64,000 nucleotides of DNA from positions 186,001 to 250,000 of the forward strand of contig JBBILX010000001.1 in assembly GCA_037444685.1 (NCBI GenBank), read 5' to 3'. How positions within the stretch are numbered: position 1 is the stretch's first letter; each line of letters opens with the position of its first letter. The translations under genes and the position numbers were made by a program. Positions 33,496 to 41,713 of this stretch are shown piece by piece. The DNA comes from UBA964 sp037444685 (GTDB lineage: Bacteria; Pseudomonadota; Gammaproteobacteria; Steroidobacterales; Steroidobacteraceae). The notes beneath the pieces were generated by a model. The model saw nothing but the letters and a program-made list of their open reading frames with translations. It made no database searches and was not told the DNA's origin.

Positions 33496-34706
33496 ATGCC
33501 GTCGTGCGGACTCGCCGCGTGCTCTCCGGCATGCGACCGACCGGACAACTGCACCTCGGTAACTATCACGGCGCCCTTCGCAACTGGGTCGAACTCCAAT
33601 ACGAACACGACTGTTTCTTCTTCGTGGCCGACTGGCATGCGTTGACGACGGGCTACGAGGACACGGCGCGACTGCCCGAGTACGTTCACGACATGGTCGT
33701 CGACTGGCTCGCCGCGGGCCTGAACCCGAGCGTGTCAACGCTGTTCGTCCAGTCGCATGTGCCCGAGCATGCCGAGCTGCATCTGTTGCTGTCGATGATC
33801 ACGCCGCTCCCATGGCTCGAGCGCGTGCCGACCTACAAGGATCAGCAGGAGGAACTCAAGGACCGGGACCTCGCCACTTATGGATTCCTCGGGTATCCGC
33901 TGCTGCAATCCGCGGACATCCTGCTCTATCGTCCCGACTATGTGCCGGTCGGGGAGGATCAGGTGGCGCATGTGGAGATCACCCGGGAGATCGCCAGGCG
34001 CTTCAACCATCTGTTCGGCCGCGAGCAGGGCTTCGAGGAGAAGGCCGAGAAGGCCGTCCGGCAACTCGGCGGCCGCAACGGCGCACTCTACAGGCAGCTG
34101 CGCAAGCAGTACCAGGAGACCGGCGATCAGACGGCCCTCGAGAAGGCCCGCAGCCTCGTGCTCGGTAATGCAAGGATCACCGTCGCCGATCGCGAACGCC
34201 TGCTCGGCTACCTCGAAGGGGGCGGCGTCTCGATCCTTCCCGAGCCGCAGGTGCTGCTGACCCGCACGCCGCGGCTGCCTGGACTCGACGGCCGCAAGAT
34301 GTCGAAGTCCTACGGCAACACCATCGGGCTGCGCGAAGAGCCGGACTCGGTCGCGCGCAAGCTGCGGACGATGCAGACCGATCCGGCGCGTGTGCGGCGC
34401 TCGGATCCCGGCGATCCTGACAAGTGCCCGGTCTTCGACCTGCACGAGATCTACTCGGACGAGGGGACACGTCAGTGGGTTCAGCAGGGCTGCCGCAGCG
34501 CGGGCATCGGCTGTCTCGACTGCAAGAAGCCGCTGATCGACAGAGTAGTCGACGAGATCGGCGGCATGCGCCGGCGCGCGCAGGAGTTCGAGGACAGCCC
34601 GGAGCTGGTCGGCAACATCCTCGCCGAAGGGGCAGAGAAGGCCCGCGAGGCGGCGCGAGAGACGCTCGTCGACGTGCGCCGTGCCATGCACCTGAGGACG
34701 GACTGA
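33492..34706 (+). CDS. trpS: Tryptophan-tRNA ligase, long form
   Basis: Class I synthetase charging tRNA-Trp. 404 residues against ~330 in E. coli and Bacillus. The HIGH-type motif is PTGQLHLGNYHG and the KMSKS motif is GRKMSKSYGN (~269). The added length is an insertion of some 70 residues (about 175-245) between the Rossmann core (GEDQVAHVEITREIARRFN) and the KMSKS part, largely helical and charged (KAVRQLGG, RKQYQETGDQ). C-terminal helical domain ends in LVDVRRAMHL. Long TrpRS of this kind are known in Xanthomonas relatives. Confidence 0.96.
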   Translation: MNAVVRTRRVLSGMRPTGQLHLGNYHGALRNWVELQYEHDCFFFVADWHALTTGYEDTARLPEYVHDMVVDWLAAGLNPSVSTLFVQSHVPEHAELHLLLSMITPLPWLERVPTYKDQQEELKDRDLATYGFLGYPLLQSADILLYRPDYVPVGEDQVAHVEITREIARRFNHLFGREQGFEEKAEKAVRQLGGRNGALYRQLRKQYQETGDQTALEKARSLVLGNARITVADRERLLGYLEGGGVSILPEPQVLLTRTPRLPGLDGRKMSKSYGNTIGLREEPDSVARKLRTMQTDPARVRRSDPGDPDKCPVFDLHEIYSDEGTRQWVQQGCRSAGIGCLDCKKPLIDRVVDEIGGMRRRAQEFEDSPELVGNILAEGAEKAREAARETLVDVRRAMHLRTD

Positions 34707-34708
34707 TC

Positions 34709-35638
34709 ATGCCGAGGCCGGAGCTTCGCATCGTGGTTTCGAACGAACCCTCGCCGGAGGCGACCCCGGCCGCCGCGACACGTGCCCCGGAGCAGCAGGA
34801 GATGCCGTTCGCGATCGTGCAGGGCGAGCCGGTGACGCAGCTTCCGAGCGACCTTTATATCCCCCCGCAGGCGCTCGAGGTCTTCCTCGAGGCCTTCGAA
34901 GGACCGCTCGATCTGCTGCTCTATCTGATCCGCCGGCAGAACCTGAATATCCTCGACATCCCGCTCGCCGAGATCACCAGACAGTACATGAACTACATCG
35001 AGCTCATGAACGACCTGCAGCTCGAGCTCGCCGGCGAGTACATGGTGATGGCCGCGACGCTGGCCGAGATCAAGTCGCGCATGCTGCTGCCACGCTCCAG
35101 CGAATCGGCGACCGCAGACGACGCGGATCCGCGCGCCGACCTCGTGCGCCGCCTCCAGGAGTACGAGCGCTTCAAGCGCGCCGCCGAGTCGATCGACCGG
35201 CTACCGCGCCTCGAGCGCGACACGTGGGGCGCGAGCGCTGGAATCGAGCTCAAGCGTGGCGTGCGCGCGCTGCCGCAGGTCGCGCTGCAGGAGATGATCC
35301 TGGCTTTCCGCGACGTGGTCGCCCGCGCGGAGATGTTCGCGCACCACCACGTGCAACGCGAGCGCCTCTCGGTGCGGGCGCGCATGACGGACATCCTCTC
35401 GACACTCGAGACCGCCTCTTTCGTAGAATTCACGCGGCTGTTCCGGCCCGAGGAGGGCCGCATGGGCGTGACGGTGACCTTTGTGGCGATCCTCGAGCTG
35501 GTCCGCGAGGGTCTGCTCGACATCGTGCAGACCGAAGTGTTCGGGATGCTGCACGTCCGTGCGGCGAAGGCCCGTCCCGAGCTGCATCTGGTGGCGGACG
35601 ACTCCGCCAGCGAGTCTCCGGACGTCGAGGAATCATGA
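34709..35638 (+). CDS. scpA: Segregation and condensation protein A (kleisin)
   Basis: Kleisin subunit that bridges the SMC heads. 309 residues from ATG at 34709. After a ~55-residue disordered N-terminus, the conserved N-terminal kleisin domain EVFLEAFEGPLDLLLYLIRR leads to ILDIPLAEITRQYMNYIE and the helix AGEYMVMAATLAEIKSRMLLP; the C-terminal winged helix (VTFVAILELVREGLLDIVQ) contacts the SMC head. Overlaps scpB (ATGA). Confidence 0.95.
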   Translation: MPRPELRIVVSNEPSPEATPAAATRAPEQQEMPFAIVQGEPVTQLPSDLYIPPQALEVFLEAFEGPLDLLLYLIRRQNLNILDIPLAEITRQYMNYIELMNDLQLELAGEYMVMAATLAEIKSRMLLPRSSESATADDADPRADLVRRLQEYERFKRAAESIDRLPRLERDTWGASAGIELKRGVRALPQVALQEMILAFRDVVARAEMFAHHHVQRERLSVRARMTDILSTLETASFVEFTRLFRPEEGRMGVTVTFVAILELVREGLLDIVQTEVFGMLHVRAAKARPELHLVADDSASESPDVEES

Positions 35639-36405
35639 GCGAGCACTACACCCGCAACGTGATCGAGGCCGCACTGCTTTCGGCGGGCAGGCCATTGAGT
35701 TATGCCGACCTCGCCGGCCTGTTCGAGGAGACGTCCCGTCCAGACAAGGCCGAGTTGCAGGCCGCGGTGGAGCAGCTGCGTGCCGAGTATGAGGGCCGCG
35801 GCATCGAGATCCGCGAGGTCGCCAGCGGCTTGCGCATACAGGTGCGCGGCGAGTACGCGCCCGAAGTCGGTCGTCTCTGGCCCGAGCGTCCGCAGCGCTA
35901 CTCGCGCGCGCTGCTCGAGACCCTGGCGCTGATCGCCTACCGCCAGCCGATCACGCGCGCCGAGATCGAAGCCGTCCGCGGCGTGGCGGTCAATCCGAAC
36001 ATCGTCAAGACGCTCATGGAGCGCAACTGGGTCAGGGTCGTGGGGCATCGCGACGTTCCCGGGCATCCGGAGCTGCTCGGGACGACGCGCGACTTTCTCG
36101 ACTACTTCGGCCTCAAGTCGCTCGACGATTTGCCGCCGCTGTCCGAGCTCCGCGACATGGCCGATCTCAATCCACAGCTTCCGTTGCCGGGCACGCAGCT
36201 CGAGGCCGCGGATCCGAGCGGCGTGTTCGTGGCTGAGCCGGCGCCTGACGCCGAGTCGCCGGGCAGCACCAGGGTCGCCGGAGCCACGGCAGCCGGCACC
36301 GCCGAGGCCGACGCGGGGGGCGACGATGAAGGCGACTCGGCGCCGCAGGAAGCCGCGGCGGACGCGGCCACCGGTCTCGTCGCGGCGCCACGCGAAGTCG
36401 ACTGA
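35635..36405 (+). CDS. scpB: Segregation and condensation protein B
   Basis: Partner of ScpA and SMC. 256 residues from ATG at 35635. Two winged-helix domains: YTRNVIEAALLSAGRPLSYA and RYSRALLETLALIAYRQPIT, with RGVAVNPNIVKTLMERNWV and the LGTTRDFLDYFGLKSLDDLP end block. The last ~70 residues are an Ala/Asp/Glu-rich disordered tail, the coding end of which overlaps the start of the next gene. Confidence 0.95.
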   Translation: MSEHYTRNVIEAALLSAGRPLSYADLAGLFEETSRPDKAELQAAVEQLRAEYEGRGIEIREVASGLRIQVRGEYAPEVGRLWPERPQRYSRALLETLALIAYRQPITRAEIEAVRGVAVNPNIVKTLMERNWVRVVGHRDVPGHPELLGTTRDFLDYFGLKSLDDLPPLSELRDMADLNPQLPLPGTQLEAADPSGVFVAEPAPDAESPGSTRVAGATAAGTAEADAGGDDEGDSAPQEAAADAATGLVAAPREVD

Positions 36406-37384
36406 CGGCGCGCCGCTCGCGCCGGCCGCCGTGCCCCGTCGTGCCCGCCGCCCGATTCCGCTGCCGCCGCCCGAGCGGCTGCAGAAGCGGCTCGCGGCCG
36501 CGGGCCTCGGCTCGCGCCGTCAGGCCGAGCAGTGGATCCGTGCCGGACGCGTCACCGTCAATGGCGAACCGGCGCGGCTCGGGCAGCGTGTCGCGGCAGG
36601 CGATGACGTTCGCCTCGACGGGCGGCCCTTACGTCTGGCGCCTCCGGTCAGCGTCGCCGTCACGCCGGCCGCGTTCCTGCTGCACCGGTCGCCAGGTGAG
36701 TCGCTCGCGGACGGCCTGCTCGAGCGGCTCCCGCGCCGGTCTGGGCGGCGGTTCGTTGTCATCAGTCCGATGCCGCGTATCGACGGTGGCCTCGAACTCG
36801 CCACCGCCGATGGGGTGCTGGCCGCGCAGCTGCAGCGCCGCGTCCATGGGCTAGCCTCCGAGTTCAGCGCGCGCGTGCGCGGCGAGCTCGACGAGCCACG
36901 ACTCGCGGCGGTCCGGGGCGGGGAGCTCGATGATGGCAGCCGCGTCGAAGTCCTCGATGTCGAGCCCGGGGAGACAGACGAGTTGGCGAGCAACCGCTGG
37001 TACCGCCTGGTCGTGCGCGGGGCCAGCGGCAGACAGGTCCGGCAGCTGCTCGAGCGTCAGGGCGCCGTCGTCAGCCGGATATTGCGCGTGGCGATCGGGC
37101 CGGTCAGGCTCACTCGTGACCTCGCGCGTGGCCATTTTCGCGCCTTGACGGCCGAGGAGATTGCCGCGCTGCGCGGTGCGGGCCCGCCCGAGCCGTCGCG
37201 CCCGGCACGCGCCGTCAGCCCTGACAATCGAAAGCCCGACCCGTCACGCCGCGCGCCGCGGCGCCCAGCAGCGCGAGGTACGGTTCGGTCAGCGACTCCG
37301 GGGGAGGCAGCGAGTCGAGGTCTTCGGACGGGTAGGCCTGGCGGCGCATCGCCGTCCGTGCGTGGCCGGGGTTCAGTGAGTTGA
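36326..37384 (+). CDS. RluB-like S4/pseudouridine-synthase-fold protein with altered active-site motif
   Basis: 352 residues at the position where rluB normally follows scpAB. An Arg-rich start, a good S4 RNA-binding domain (PERLQKRLAAAGLGSRRQAE, IRAGRVTVNG), then the synthase fold including WYRLVVRGASGRQVRQLLE and VVSRILRVAIGPV. The family signature GRLDxxTxGLLLxTxDG is damaged: it reads PMPRIDGGLELATADG, so the catalytic Asp is either Pro or displaced with loss of the NT residues; the preceding loop is also shortened. Function may be reduced to RNA binding. ATG at 36326 overlaps scpB by 80 bases; GTG at 36431 is an alternative. Its 3' end overlaps the minus-strand SDR by 170 bases. Confidence 0.75.
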   Translation: MKATRRRRKPRRTRPPVSSRRHAKSTDGAPLAPAAVPRRARRPIPLPPPERLQKRLAAAGLGSRRQAEQWIRAGRVTVNGEPARLGQRVAAGDDVRLDGRPLRLAPPVSVAVTPAAFLLHRSPGESLADGLLERLPRRSGRRFVVISPMPRIDGGLELATADGVLAAQLQRRVHGLASEFSARVRGELDEPRLAAVRGGELDDGSRVEVLDVEPGETDELASNRWYRLVVRGASGRQVRQLLERQGAVVSRILRVAIGPVRLTRDLARGHFRALTAEEIAALRGAGPPEPSRPARAVSPDNRKPDPSRRAPRRPAARGTVRSATPGEAASRGLRTGRPGGASPSVRGRGSVS

Positions 37385-38009
37385 CGCGTACGCTGGTCGC
37401 GTCGAGCTCGTGCGCCAGCACCTGCATGAGTCCCTCGACCGCGAATTTCGAGACTGCGTAGGCACCCCAATAGGCGCGCCCACGGCGTCCGACGCCGCTC
37501 GAGGTGAAGACGATGGAGGCGTCGGTCGAGGCGCGCAGCGAGGGTAGCAGCACCTGCGTCAGCGCGAACGCGGCGGTCACGTTGACGTGCAGGACGCGCA
37601 CCCAGGTCGGTACGTCGTACTGCTCGATCGGTGCCAGGTGCCCAAGCAGCGCGGCGTTGTGCACGAGGCCATCGAGCCGTCCCCATCTGGCGGCGATCGC
37701 CTCTGCGATCGCATCGTAGTCGCGCGCGAGCGCGCGCTCGAGGTCGAGCAGGCCGATGACGGGCTCGCGCAGCGTGGGACCGCCGGGCGACCGTTCGAGA
37801 GCGCAGAGTTCGGCGTGCAAGGCCTCGAGTTTGCGCTGATTGCGACCGATCAGCAGCACCTCCGCGCCGTGGCGGACGCACGCGAAGGCCAGGGCGCGCC
37901 CGATCCCGGCGGTCGGTCCCGTGATCGCGATCACGCGCCCGGTCAGCTCATCGGGTCGCGGCGTGATGCGGCGCGGATCGAACTCGGGAGCGGGCGCGGC
38001 GGGGCTCAA
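37215..38009 (-). CDS. yciK: YciK-type short-chain dehydrogenase/reductase
   Basis: 264 residues from a TTG at 38009 (GAGG nine bases upstream); the frame is open to 38207 but that part overlaps the preceding gene. Classical SDR motifs: TGPTAGIG nucleotide loop, HNAA, Ser in FTSSGVG, and catalytic YAVSK. YWGAYAVSKFAVEGLMQVLA and VNSLNPGHARTAMRRQAYP resemble E. coli YciK. Substrate is unknown in the family. In Pseudomonas yciK follows ubiG and the MupP phosphatase gene; here rmuC and a squalene-synthase-fold gene lie in between. The start codon is the least certain part. Confidence 0.85.
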   Translation of the reverse strand: MSPAAPAPEFDPRRITPRPDELTGRVIAITGPTAGIGRALAFACVRHGAEVLLIGRNQRKLEALHAELCALERSPGGPTLREPVIGLLDLERALARDYDAIAEAIAARWGRLDGLVHNAALLGHLAPIEQYDVPTWVRVLHVNVTAAFALTQVLLPSLRASTDASIVFTSSGVGRRGRAYWGAYAVSKFAVEGLMQVLAHELDATSVRVNSLNPGHARTAMRRQAYPSEDLDSLPPPESLTEPYLALLGAAARGVTGRAFDCQG

Positions 38010-38053
38010 GGGCAAATACCTCGGTTGGATCAGATCAATGCGTGGCGTGCGTG

Positions 38054-38911
38054 TCAGGTAAGGCGCGGCAGACGGCCGCGCAGGCAGCGCCGCGCGGCGC
38101 TCCACGCCGCGAACGTCTCGGCGATCGCGAGGAAGCGCGGCGGAGCATACTCCATCGGCAGCGCAGCGGCCGATCGCAGAGAGTGACGCAAGGCCTGCGA
38201 GGTCCACAAGAGCCCGGCGCGGGCCGCGGTCCGTGCCGAAGCGGGCAGTGTCCGCACCGCCTCGCGCAGTGTGGCGGCGCAGGTCGCGAAGCGCGCACGC
38301 AGCAGCGCAGCGACCGGTTCGGGGAAGGGCTGCAACCGGCAGTCCGCATGTGCGCAGCCTGCGGCCTCGAGATCGGCGAGCGGCAGGTAGACGAGCCCCT
38401 GGAGCGCATGAGTGCGCAGCTGACCGAGCAGCTCCAGCTCGCGGATCGCCGCGCCGGCGCGCAGCGCGAAGCTGCGCGATGGAGCGTCCCGAGCGTCTCG
38501 CAGGTGCGCACGGCCAATCGCAAGCGTCGTCGCAAAAACGGTTGCCGCCCAGTGGCCGAGCACGGTGTCGAGCTCGCCGCGGTGCTCGAAGGCGAGCTGT
38601 GCAAAGCGCCAGCGCGCCGCATCGACGAGCGGCCGCAGGTCAGGAGGCCCGAACTCGCGTCGCGCGAACGCCGCCGCGAGCCGGCACGTCGCGGGGTGGC
38701 GCGGGCGGCCGTCGGCGAGCAGTCCGCATTCCTCCTGCCACCAGTCGAGGCGCGCGTGACCGACGGCATGGTCGAGCCCCGGCCTCGCGCTGTCGTCGAT
38801 TTCGCGTTCGATCGCAAACAGGGCGGCCAGCGCGTCGCGCCCCGGGCCCGGTTCGAACAGCCAGATCCGGTAGCGCACGCCATCGGGCGGCGGCGGGTCG
38901 ATTCCGCTCAT
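38054..38911 (-). CDS. Squalene/phytoene synthase-fold protein, probably non-catalytic (NDUFAF6-like)
   Basis: 285 residues, all-helical trans-isoprenyl synthase family. The family block FAIEREIDDSARP with ARLDWWQEE, and the GLVYLPLADLEAAG end of the second motif, are visible. The second Asp-rich motif (RDxxED in active enzymes) reads GQLRTHALQ, lacking all acidic residues, so prenyl transfer is unlikely. Bacterial proteins of this kind resemble the mitochondrial complex I assembly factor NDUFAF6; a similar role here is inference only. ATGA overlap with rmuC indicates cotranslation. Confidence 0.75.
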   Translation of the reverse strand: MSGIDPPPPDGVRYRIWLFEPGPGRDALAALFAIEREIDDSARPGLDHAVGHARLDWWQEECGLLADGRPRHPATCRLAAAFARREFGPPDLRPLVDAARWRFAQLAFEHRGELDTVLGHWAATVFATTLAIGRAHLRDARDAPSRSFALRAGAAIRELELLGQLRTHALQGLVYLPLADLEAAGCAHADCRLQPFPEPVAALLRARFATCAATLREAVRTLPASARTAARAGLLWTSQALRHSLRSAAALPMEYAPPRFLAIAETFAAWSAARRCLRGRLPRLT

Positions 38912-40263
38912 GACTCCTTGGTACTGCCGGCAGGCGCGAGTGCACCGGTCGAATCGGCCGCCACGTCGGGCGGCGCCGGCAGGTCGCTCGCGGTCGCCGG
39001 CGGCTCGCGCGCAAGCCGGTCGATCGCGGACGGCGCGGCGAGCGTCTCGGCATCCCCGACTCCGAGTTCGGCGAAACGCCGCGCCTGCGGCATCACGCTG
39101 CGTTCCAGCGATCCGACGGCGCTGTTGTAGGCGTCGACCGAGCCGGTGAGGCTCTTGCCCAGCCGGCCGAGGTGGCCGAGAAAGGCGCCGAGGCGGCGGT
39201 GCAACTCCTGACCGAGGTCACGGATCGCGACCGCATTGCGCGCGACGTCGGCCTGCCGCCAGCCGTAGGCCACGGCTCTGAGCAGCGCGATCAGCGTCGA
39301 CGGGGTCGCGACGATGACGTTCTGCCGCATCGCGGAGTCAAGCAGCTCCGGGTTGTGCGCCAGTGCAGCCGAGAGGAACTGGTCACCGGGCAGGAACAGG
39401 ACCGCAAAATCGGGACTGGTCGCGAACTGTGACCAGTACGCCTTGGAGGCGAGCTGGCGCACGCGCGCCTCGACCTGCAGCGCATGACGCCGCAGAGCCT
39501 GTTCCTTCTGCTCCTCCGTCGCGGCTTCGAGAGCCTCGAGGTAGGCGTCGAGCGGTGTCTTGACGTCGACGACGATGTCGCGCGCATCGGGCATGTGCAC
39601 GACGAGGTCGGGCCGGAGAGCACCGTCTGCACCGCTGGTCTGCAACTGCTCGGTGAAATCGCAGTGTGCGGACATGCCGGCGAGCTCCACGCAGCGCCGC
39701 AGCGTCAGCTCTCCCCAGCGGCCGCGCACCTCCGGACGGCGCAGCGCCGTGACGAGATTGCGTGTCTCGCGCTCGAGCTGGGACTGGCCGGCGGCCACGG
39801 ACGCGAGTTGCGCGCGCAGGTTGCTGAAGTCCTCGCGGCGCTCGCGTTCGAGCGATTCGACCTGCCGCTCGGTCTTCTCGAGCGTGGCGCGGATGGTCGC
39901 GAGCAGCTGTGCGATCGCCGTCTCGCGCTGCGTCAACGTCGCCTGCGCCTCGGCCTGCTCACGGCCCAGCGTCTCGCGAGCAAGCTGCAGGAACAGTTCG
40001 CTGTTCGAGCGCAACGTCTGACCCGCGAGTTCCTCGAACGCGGCCCGCAACTGGGCCTCGCTGCGCTCCAGCAGTTCGAGCTGCGCCGTCTGCCGCTCGG
40101 CGTCGGCCGCGAGGCGCGCGCGCGCCGCTTCCAGATCGGCCCGGAGCTGCTCAGCGCGCTGGCTCGCGCCGAGCCGCCCGGCGAGCCAGCCGATCAAGCC
40201 ACCGGCTGCGAGGCCGAGCGCCAGCGCAAGCACAAGCCAGAGAGGGGACTCGATCACGTTCAT
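38908..40263 (-). CDS. rmuC: DNA recombination protein RmuC
   Basis: 451 residues. N-terminal membrane helix (LWLVLALALGLAAGGLIGWL), a long coiled coil (~35-170), then the PD-(D/E)XK-like RmuC domain (RGRWGELTLRRCVELAGM, LRPDLVVHMPDARDIVVDVK, PLDAYLEALEA, AVLFLPGDQFLSAAL, VIVATPSTLIALLRAVAYGW). RmuC limits inversion at short inverted repeats in E. coli. Coupled by ATGA overlaps to the phosphatase gene upstream and the squalene-synthase-fold gene downstream. Confidence 0.95.
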   Translation of the reverse strand: MNVIESPLWLVLALALGLAAGGLIGWLAGRLGASQRAEQLRADLEAARARLAADAERQTAQLELLERSEAQLRAAFEELAGQTLRSNSELFLQLARETLGREQAEAQATLTQRETAIAQLLATIRATLEKTERQVESLERERREDFSNLRAQLASVAAGQSQLERETRNLVTALRRPEVRGRWGELTLRRCVELAGMSAHCDFTEQLQTSGADGALRPDLVVHMPDARDIVVDVKTPLDAYLEALEAATEEQKEQALRRHALQVEARVRQLASKAYWSQFATSPDFAVLFLPGDQFLSAALAHNPELLDSAMRQNVIVATPSTLIALLRAVAYGWRQADVARNAVAIRDLGQELHRRLGAFLGHLGRLGKSLTGSVDAYNSAVGSLERSVMPQARRFAELGVGDAETLAAPSAIDRLAREPPATASDLPAPPDVAADSTGALAPAGSTKES

Positions 40264-40991
40264 GTCGAAACCGCTGGCGAAGGGCCTCGCATCCCGGCGG
40301 CGGTACGCTCCGCCGCAGGCGAACGGCCGGCGAGCCAGTGCGCGAATTCGCTGAGGCTCTCAAAGGCATCCTGCGCGTCCCAATGATCGTCGGGCGGCGA
40401 CTCGTGATAGCCGTAGCGGGCAAAGGCGGCGTGCATTCCGGCGGCGCGCGCTGCGCGCATGTCCCTTTCCGCGTCGCCGAGATAGACGCAGTGCGCGGGC
40501 TCGATGCCGATCTGCGCCGACGCATGCCGCAGGGGCGCCGGATCGGGCTTGCGCGACGGCAGCGTGTCGCCGCTGACGACGCTGGCCGCGCGGCCGCGCA
40601 GCGCCAGGCGTTCGAGCAGCGGCTCGGTCAGCCAACCGGGCTTGTTCGTGACGATGCCCCACGGCAGGCCGTCGCCCTCGAGCTGTTCCAGCAGTTCGTG
40701 GCCGCCCTCGAAGACCCTGGTTTCGTCGTGCAGACGCTCCGAGTGGAGCTCTAGGAAGCGCAGCCGCAGGCGCTCGAACGCGGCGTCCGAGACATCGGGA
40801 AAGCCGAGCCGCACCAGCGCAAGCGAGCCGTTGGAGACCTGCGGCCGGATCCGCCCCACGGGCAGCGCCGGCCGGCCGTGCTCGGCCAGCAGCGCGTTCA
40901 GGGCCGCGCCCATGTCGGGCGCCGTGTCGAGCCGCGTACCGTCGAGGTCGAACAGTACGCAGCGGACGAGCGGGCCGGCTCGGCTGCTCAT
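40260..40991 (-). CDS. gph: HAD-family phosphatase, Gph/MupP type
   Basis: 243 residues. HAD motifs: nucleophile region FDLDGTRLDTAPD, motif II VTNKP, Lys in SRKPDP and motif IV GDAERDM. Automatic annotation would be phosphoglycolate phosphatase. The place between ubiG and yciK, as in Pseudomonas, and the WGIVTNKP and YGY-x-DDHW-like features point instead to MupP, the N-acetylmuramate-6-phosphate phosphatase of peptidoglycan recycling; this is an inference from synteny and motif likeness. Both ends overlap neighbours as ATGA. Confidence 0.85.
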   Translation of the reverse strand: MSSRAGPLVRCVLFDLDGTRLDTAPDMGAALNALLAEHGRPALPVGRIRPQVSNGSLALVRLGFPDVSDAAFERLRLRFLELHSERLHDETRVFEGGHELLEQLEGDGLPWGIVTNKPGWLTEPLLERLALRGRAASVVSGDTLPSRKPDPAPLRHASAQIGIEPAHCVYLGDAERDMRAARAAGMHAAFARYGYHESPPDDHWDAQDAFESLSEFAHWLAGRSPAAERTAAGMRGPSPAVST

Positions 40992-41713
40992 GCGGTGGGG
41001 CGCGACAGCCAGGCGAGGTAGTTGACGCTCGGGTCGCGTGTCAGGCTGGCCTGCCTCGTGAGCGGGTTGAACGCGAGTCCGGCGAGCTCGCGCAATGTCA
41101 GTCCACAGCTGCGCGCCCAGCCTGCGAGTTCCGAGGGCCGGATCAGCCTCTCGAACTCATGCGTGCCGCGTGGCAGCAGGTTCGCGACGTACTCGGCGCC
41201 GACGATCGCGAGCGCAAACGCGCGTGCCGTCCGATTGATCGTCGAGACGAACAACGAGCCGCCCGGACGCAGCAGGGCGCCGAGCTCGGCGAGCGTGCGG
41301 TCGGGTGCGGGCACGTGCTCGAGCATCTCCATGCAGGTGACGACGTCATACGCGCCGGGCTCGCTCGCCAGCAGGTCGGTGCTCGAGGCGACGCGATAGT
41401 CGATCTCGAGTCCTGCCTCGAGCGCGTGCAGACGCGCGACCTCGATCATCGACGGCGCGAGGTCGATCGCGCTCACCCGGGCGCCGGCCCGGCACAGCGA
41501 TTCCGCCATCAGGCCACCGCCGCAGCCGACGTCCAGTACCCGCGCAGAGCGCAGCGGCACGCGCGCCTGCACGAACTCGGCGCGCACCGGATTCAGCCGG
41601 TGCAACGGCATGAATTCGCCTTGCGGGTCCCAGAAGCGGTGCGCCAGCGCGTCGAAGCGGGCGACCTCGGCTGGATCGGACGACGGCGCGTGGCTGTCTG
41701 TGCGAGCGGTCAT
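40988..41713 (-). CDS. ubiG: Ubiquinone biosynthesis O-methyltransferase UbiG
   Basis: SAM-dependent enzyme for both O-methylations in ubiquinone synthesis. 241 residues from ATG at 41713, which overlaps the mtaD stop; an ATG further up (41746) is inside mtaD. Features: EVARFDALAHRFWDPQGEFMP (split as FDALAHRFWDPQGEF), SAM motif I VLDVGCGGGLMAESL, motif II YDVVTCMEMLEHV and the family segment PRGTHEFERLIRPSEL. Ubiquinone is the electron acceptor of the complex I encoded at the window start. Confidence 0.97.
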   Translation of the reverse strand: MTARTDSHAPSSDPAEVARFDALAHRFWDPQGEFMPLHRLNPVRAEFVQARVPLRSARVLDVGCGGGLMAESLCRAGARVSAIDLAPSMIEVARLHALEAGLEIDYRVASSTDLLASEPGAYDVVTCMEMLEHVPAPDRTLAELGALLRPGGSLFVSTINRTARAFALAIVGAEYVANLLPRGTHEFERLIRPSELAGWARSCGLTLRELAGLAFNPLTRQASLTRDPSVNYLAWLSRPTA

